Source: Methylocystis sp.
Lineage (GTDB): Bacteria > Pseudomonadota > Alphaproteobacteria > Rhizobiales > Beijerinckiaceae
Assembly: GCA_016178015.1 (NCBI GenBank)
Contig: JACOUB010000036.1
Location: 1-64,000 of the forward strand
Length of the DNA stretch: 64,000 nucleotides
Reading direction: 5' to 3'
The position numbers and the translations under genes were made by a program. This document shows positions 63,161 to 64,000 of this stretch, in pieces. The notes below the pieces were generated by a model, which saw nothing but the letters and a program-made list of their open reading frames with translations, searched no databases and was not told the origin of the DNA. Positions within the stretch are counted from its first letter, which is position 1; each line of letters starts with the position of its first letter.

Positions 63161-64000
63161 TCAGCCGGACGCGGAAGATCCCTGGCGCTCCAGAGCGCGC
63201 CCTCCTTCCCCCACAGCAGACGCCAGCACCCGTTCCAACTCGTCCGCCTCAAGCGGCTTCGTCAAATAGAGGTCAAAGCCCGCGGCGCGGCATTGCTCGG
63301 TTATTTCCTTCTGGCTGTAGCCCGACAGCGCGACGAGACACGCCGAGGCGAGGTCAGGGTCTTGCTTGAAGGCGCGCGCCACGGCGTAGCCGTCCATCCC
63401 TCCCGGCAGCCCGATGTCGCACAGCACGACCTCCGGACGGAAGGACCGCGCCACGGCTAAGCCCTTCGCCCCGTCCGTGGCCACCCGCACGCTGTGCCCC
63501 ATGACCTCGATCAGCAAACGCGTGCTCTCGGCCACGAACATGTTGTCCTCGATGAGCAGCACGCGCCGGGACTTGGACGCCGCCGGGGCGTCCCTGTCCT
63601 CGGCCAGGGGGAGGACCGTGCTCGCATCCAAGGGTATGCGTACGGTAAAGGCCGCGCCCTGGCCAGGACCGGCGCTCTCGGCTTCCACCACGCCGCCATG
63701 CTGATCAACAATGTGCCGCACCAGCGTCAGTCCCAACCCCAGTCCGCCGTCGCTGCGGTCGAGAGCTTGCGCCAACTGGCGGAATGGCTCGAAGATGTGG
63801 GGCAGCAACTCGGGAGCGATGCCGATGCCGGTGTCGCGAACGGTGAGCGTCGCCTGTCCGGAGCGCGCCGCCAAACTGACCTCGACCGTTCCGCCGGCGG
63901 GGGTGAATTTGCGCGCGTTGTGCAAAAGGTTGCCGACAACCTGGATGAGCCTGGTGCGGTCGCCAGGCGCCCACATGGGTTGGTCGGGGAGATCAAGAGT
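63161..64000 (-). CDS. Hybrid sensor histidine kinase, C-terminal part (runs off the window)
   Basis: The 3' part of a hybrid kinase; the frame is open to position 64000 and its start lies outside. The visible 280 residues contain an HATPase domain (LIQVVGNLLHNARKFTP, DTGIGIAPELLPHIFEPF, GGLGLGLTLVRHIVDQHGG) and a receiver domain (VLLIEDNMFVAESTRLLI, phosphoacceptor Asp in VVLCDIGLPGGMDGY, LTKPLEADEL). The sensor region and phosphorylated His are not seen. Similar C-terminal REC hybrids occur often in Rhizobiales. Target and signal unknown. Confidence 0.9.
   Translation of the reverse strand, partial: TLDLPDQPMWAPGDRTRLIQVVGNLLHNARKFTPAGGTVEVSLAARSGQATLTVRDTGIGIAPELLPHIFEPFRQLAQALDRSDGGLGLGLTLVRHIVDQHGGVVEAESAGPGQGAAFTVRIPLDASTVLPLAEDRDAPAASKSRRVLLIEDNMFVAESTRLLIEVMGHSVRVATDGAKGLAVARSFRPEVVLCDIGLPGGMDGYAVARAFKQDPDLASACLVALSGYSQKEITEQCRAAGFDLYLTKPLEADELERVLASAVGEGGRALERQGSSASG

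Overview
The window is high-GC DNA with dense, short-spaced genes and several alphaproteobacterial hallmarks: a divK-pleD pair, a TIGR02302/DUF4175 protein, an ArsR-methyltransferase fusion heading metF-metH, HIG1 and host-attachment proteins, and abundant REP-like palindromes. It fits Hyphomicrobiales (Rhizobiales). The bacteriohemerythrin and the secreted NPC-repeat cytochrome cluster would suit a Methylocystaceae/Beijerinckiaceae relative, but no methane or methanol oxidation gene is present, so the genus is open.

Layout. 1-8 kb: cytochrome P450, acyl-CoA dehydrogenase, host-attachment protein, histidine phosphatase, periplasmic binding protein and a membrane GT2 glycosyltransferase. 8-21 kb: an orphan DGQHR (DndB-like) protein; glpD framed by about 127-bp inverted repeats; a PduO adenosyltransferase/HIG1/DUF4175 group; a degenerate family-4 UDG; an inner-membrane OmpA protein; cstA-ybdD. 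21-27 kb: DUF1810 protein and the coupled arsR/MT-metF-metH methionine operon with an operator-like palindrome. 27-29.4 kb: two multi- or mono-heme cytochromes plus a Cys-rich NPC-repeat secreted peptide. 29.6-33.2 kb: tRNA-Leu, IS630 remnant and AT-richer FkbM/glycosyltransferase genes, resembling a small island. 33.5-39 kb: corC, a fused aroK-aroB, and an NTF2-like/half-PhzF/NUDIX operon. 39-44 kb: ilvC with a possible leader-peptide region, a mazEF module, ilvH, divK-pleD, tRNA-Ala. 44-50 kb: hemerythrin, SDR, FtsH paralogue, Uma2, HigA. 50-64 kb: uvrD/pcrA, TerC, a DUF433/DUF5615 toxin-antitoxin module, alpha/beta hydrolase, purA, DJ-1/PfpI, rtcB-archease, a RibD-C reductase, thioredoxin-like protein and the 3' end of a hybrid histidine kinase.

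The most unusual observation is a recurring architecture in which small accessory genes (mazEF, higA, uma2) sit directly downstream of a housekeeping gene and are followed by an extra copy of that gene's 3' coding end: ilvH once, uvrD/pcrA twice. glpD shows a related inverted duplication of its 3' end and terminator-like hairpin. In two toxin-antitoxin modules (higBA and DUF433/DUF5615) the toxin is truncated or split at a palindromic MITE-like element while the antitoxin is intact. The second main candidate is the NPC-repeat secreted protein pair next to c-type cytochromes. All similarity statements come from reading the sequence; no database search was run.
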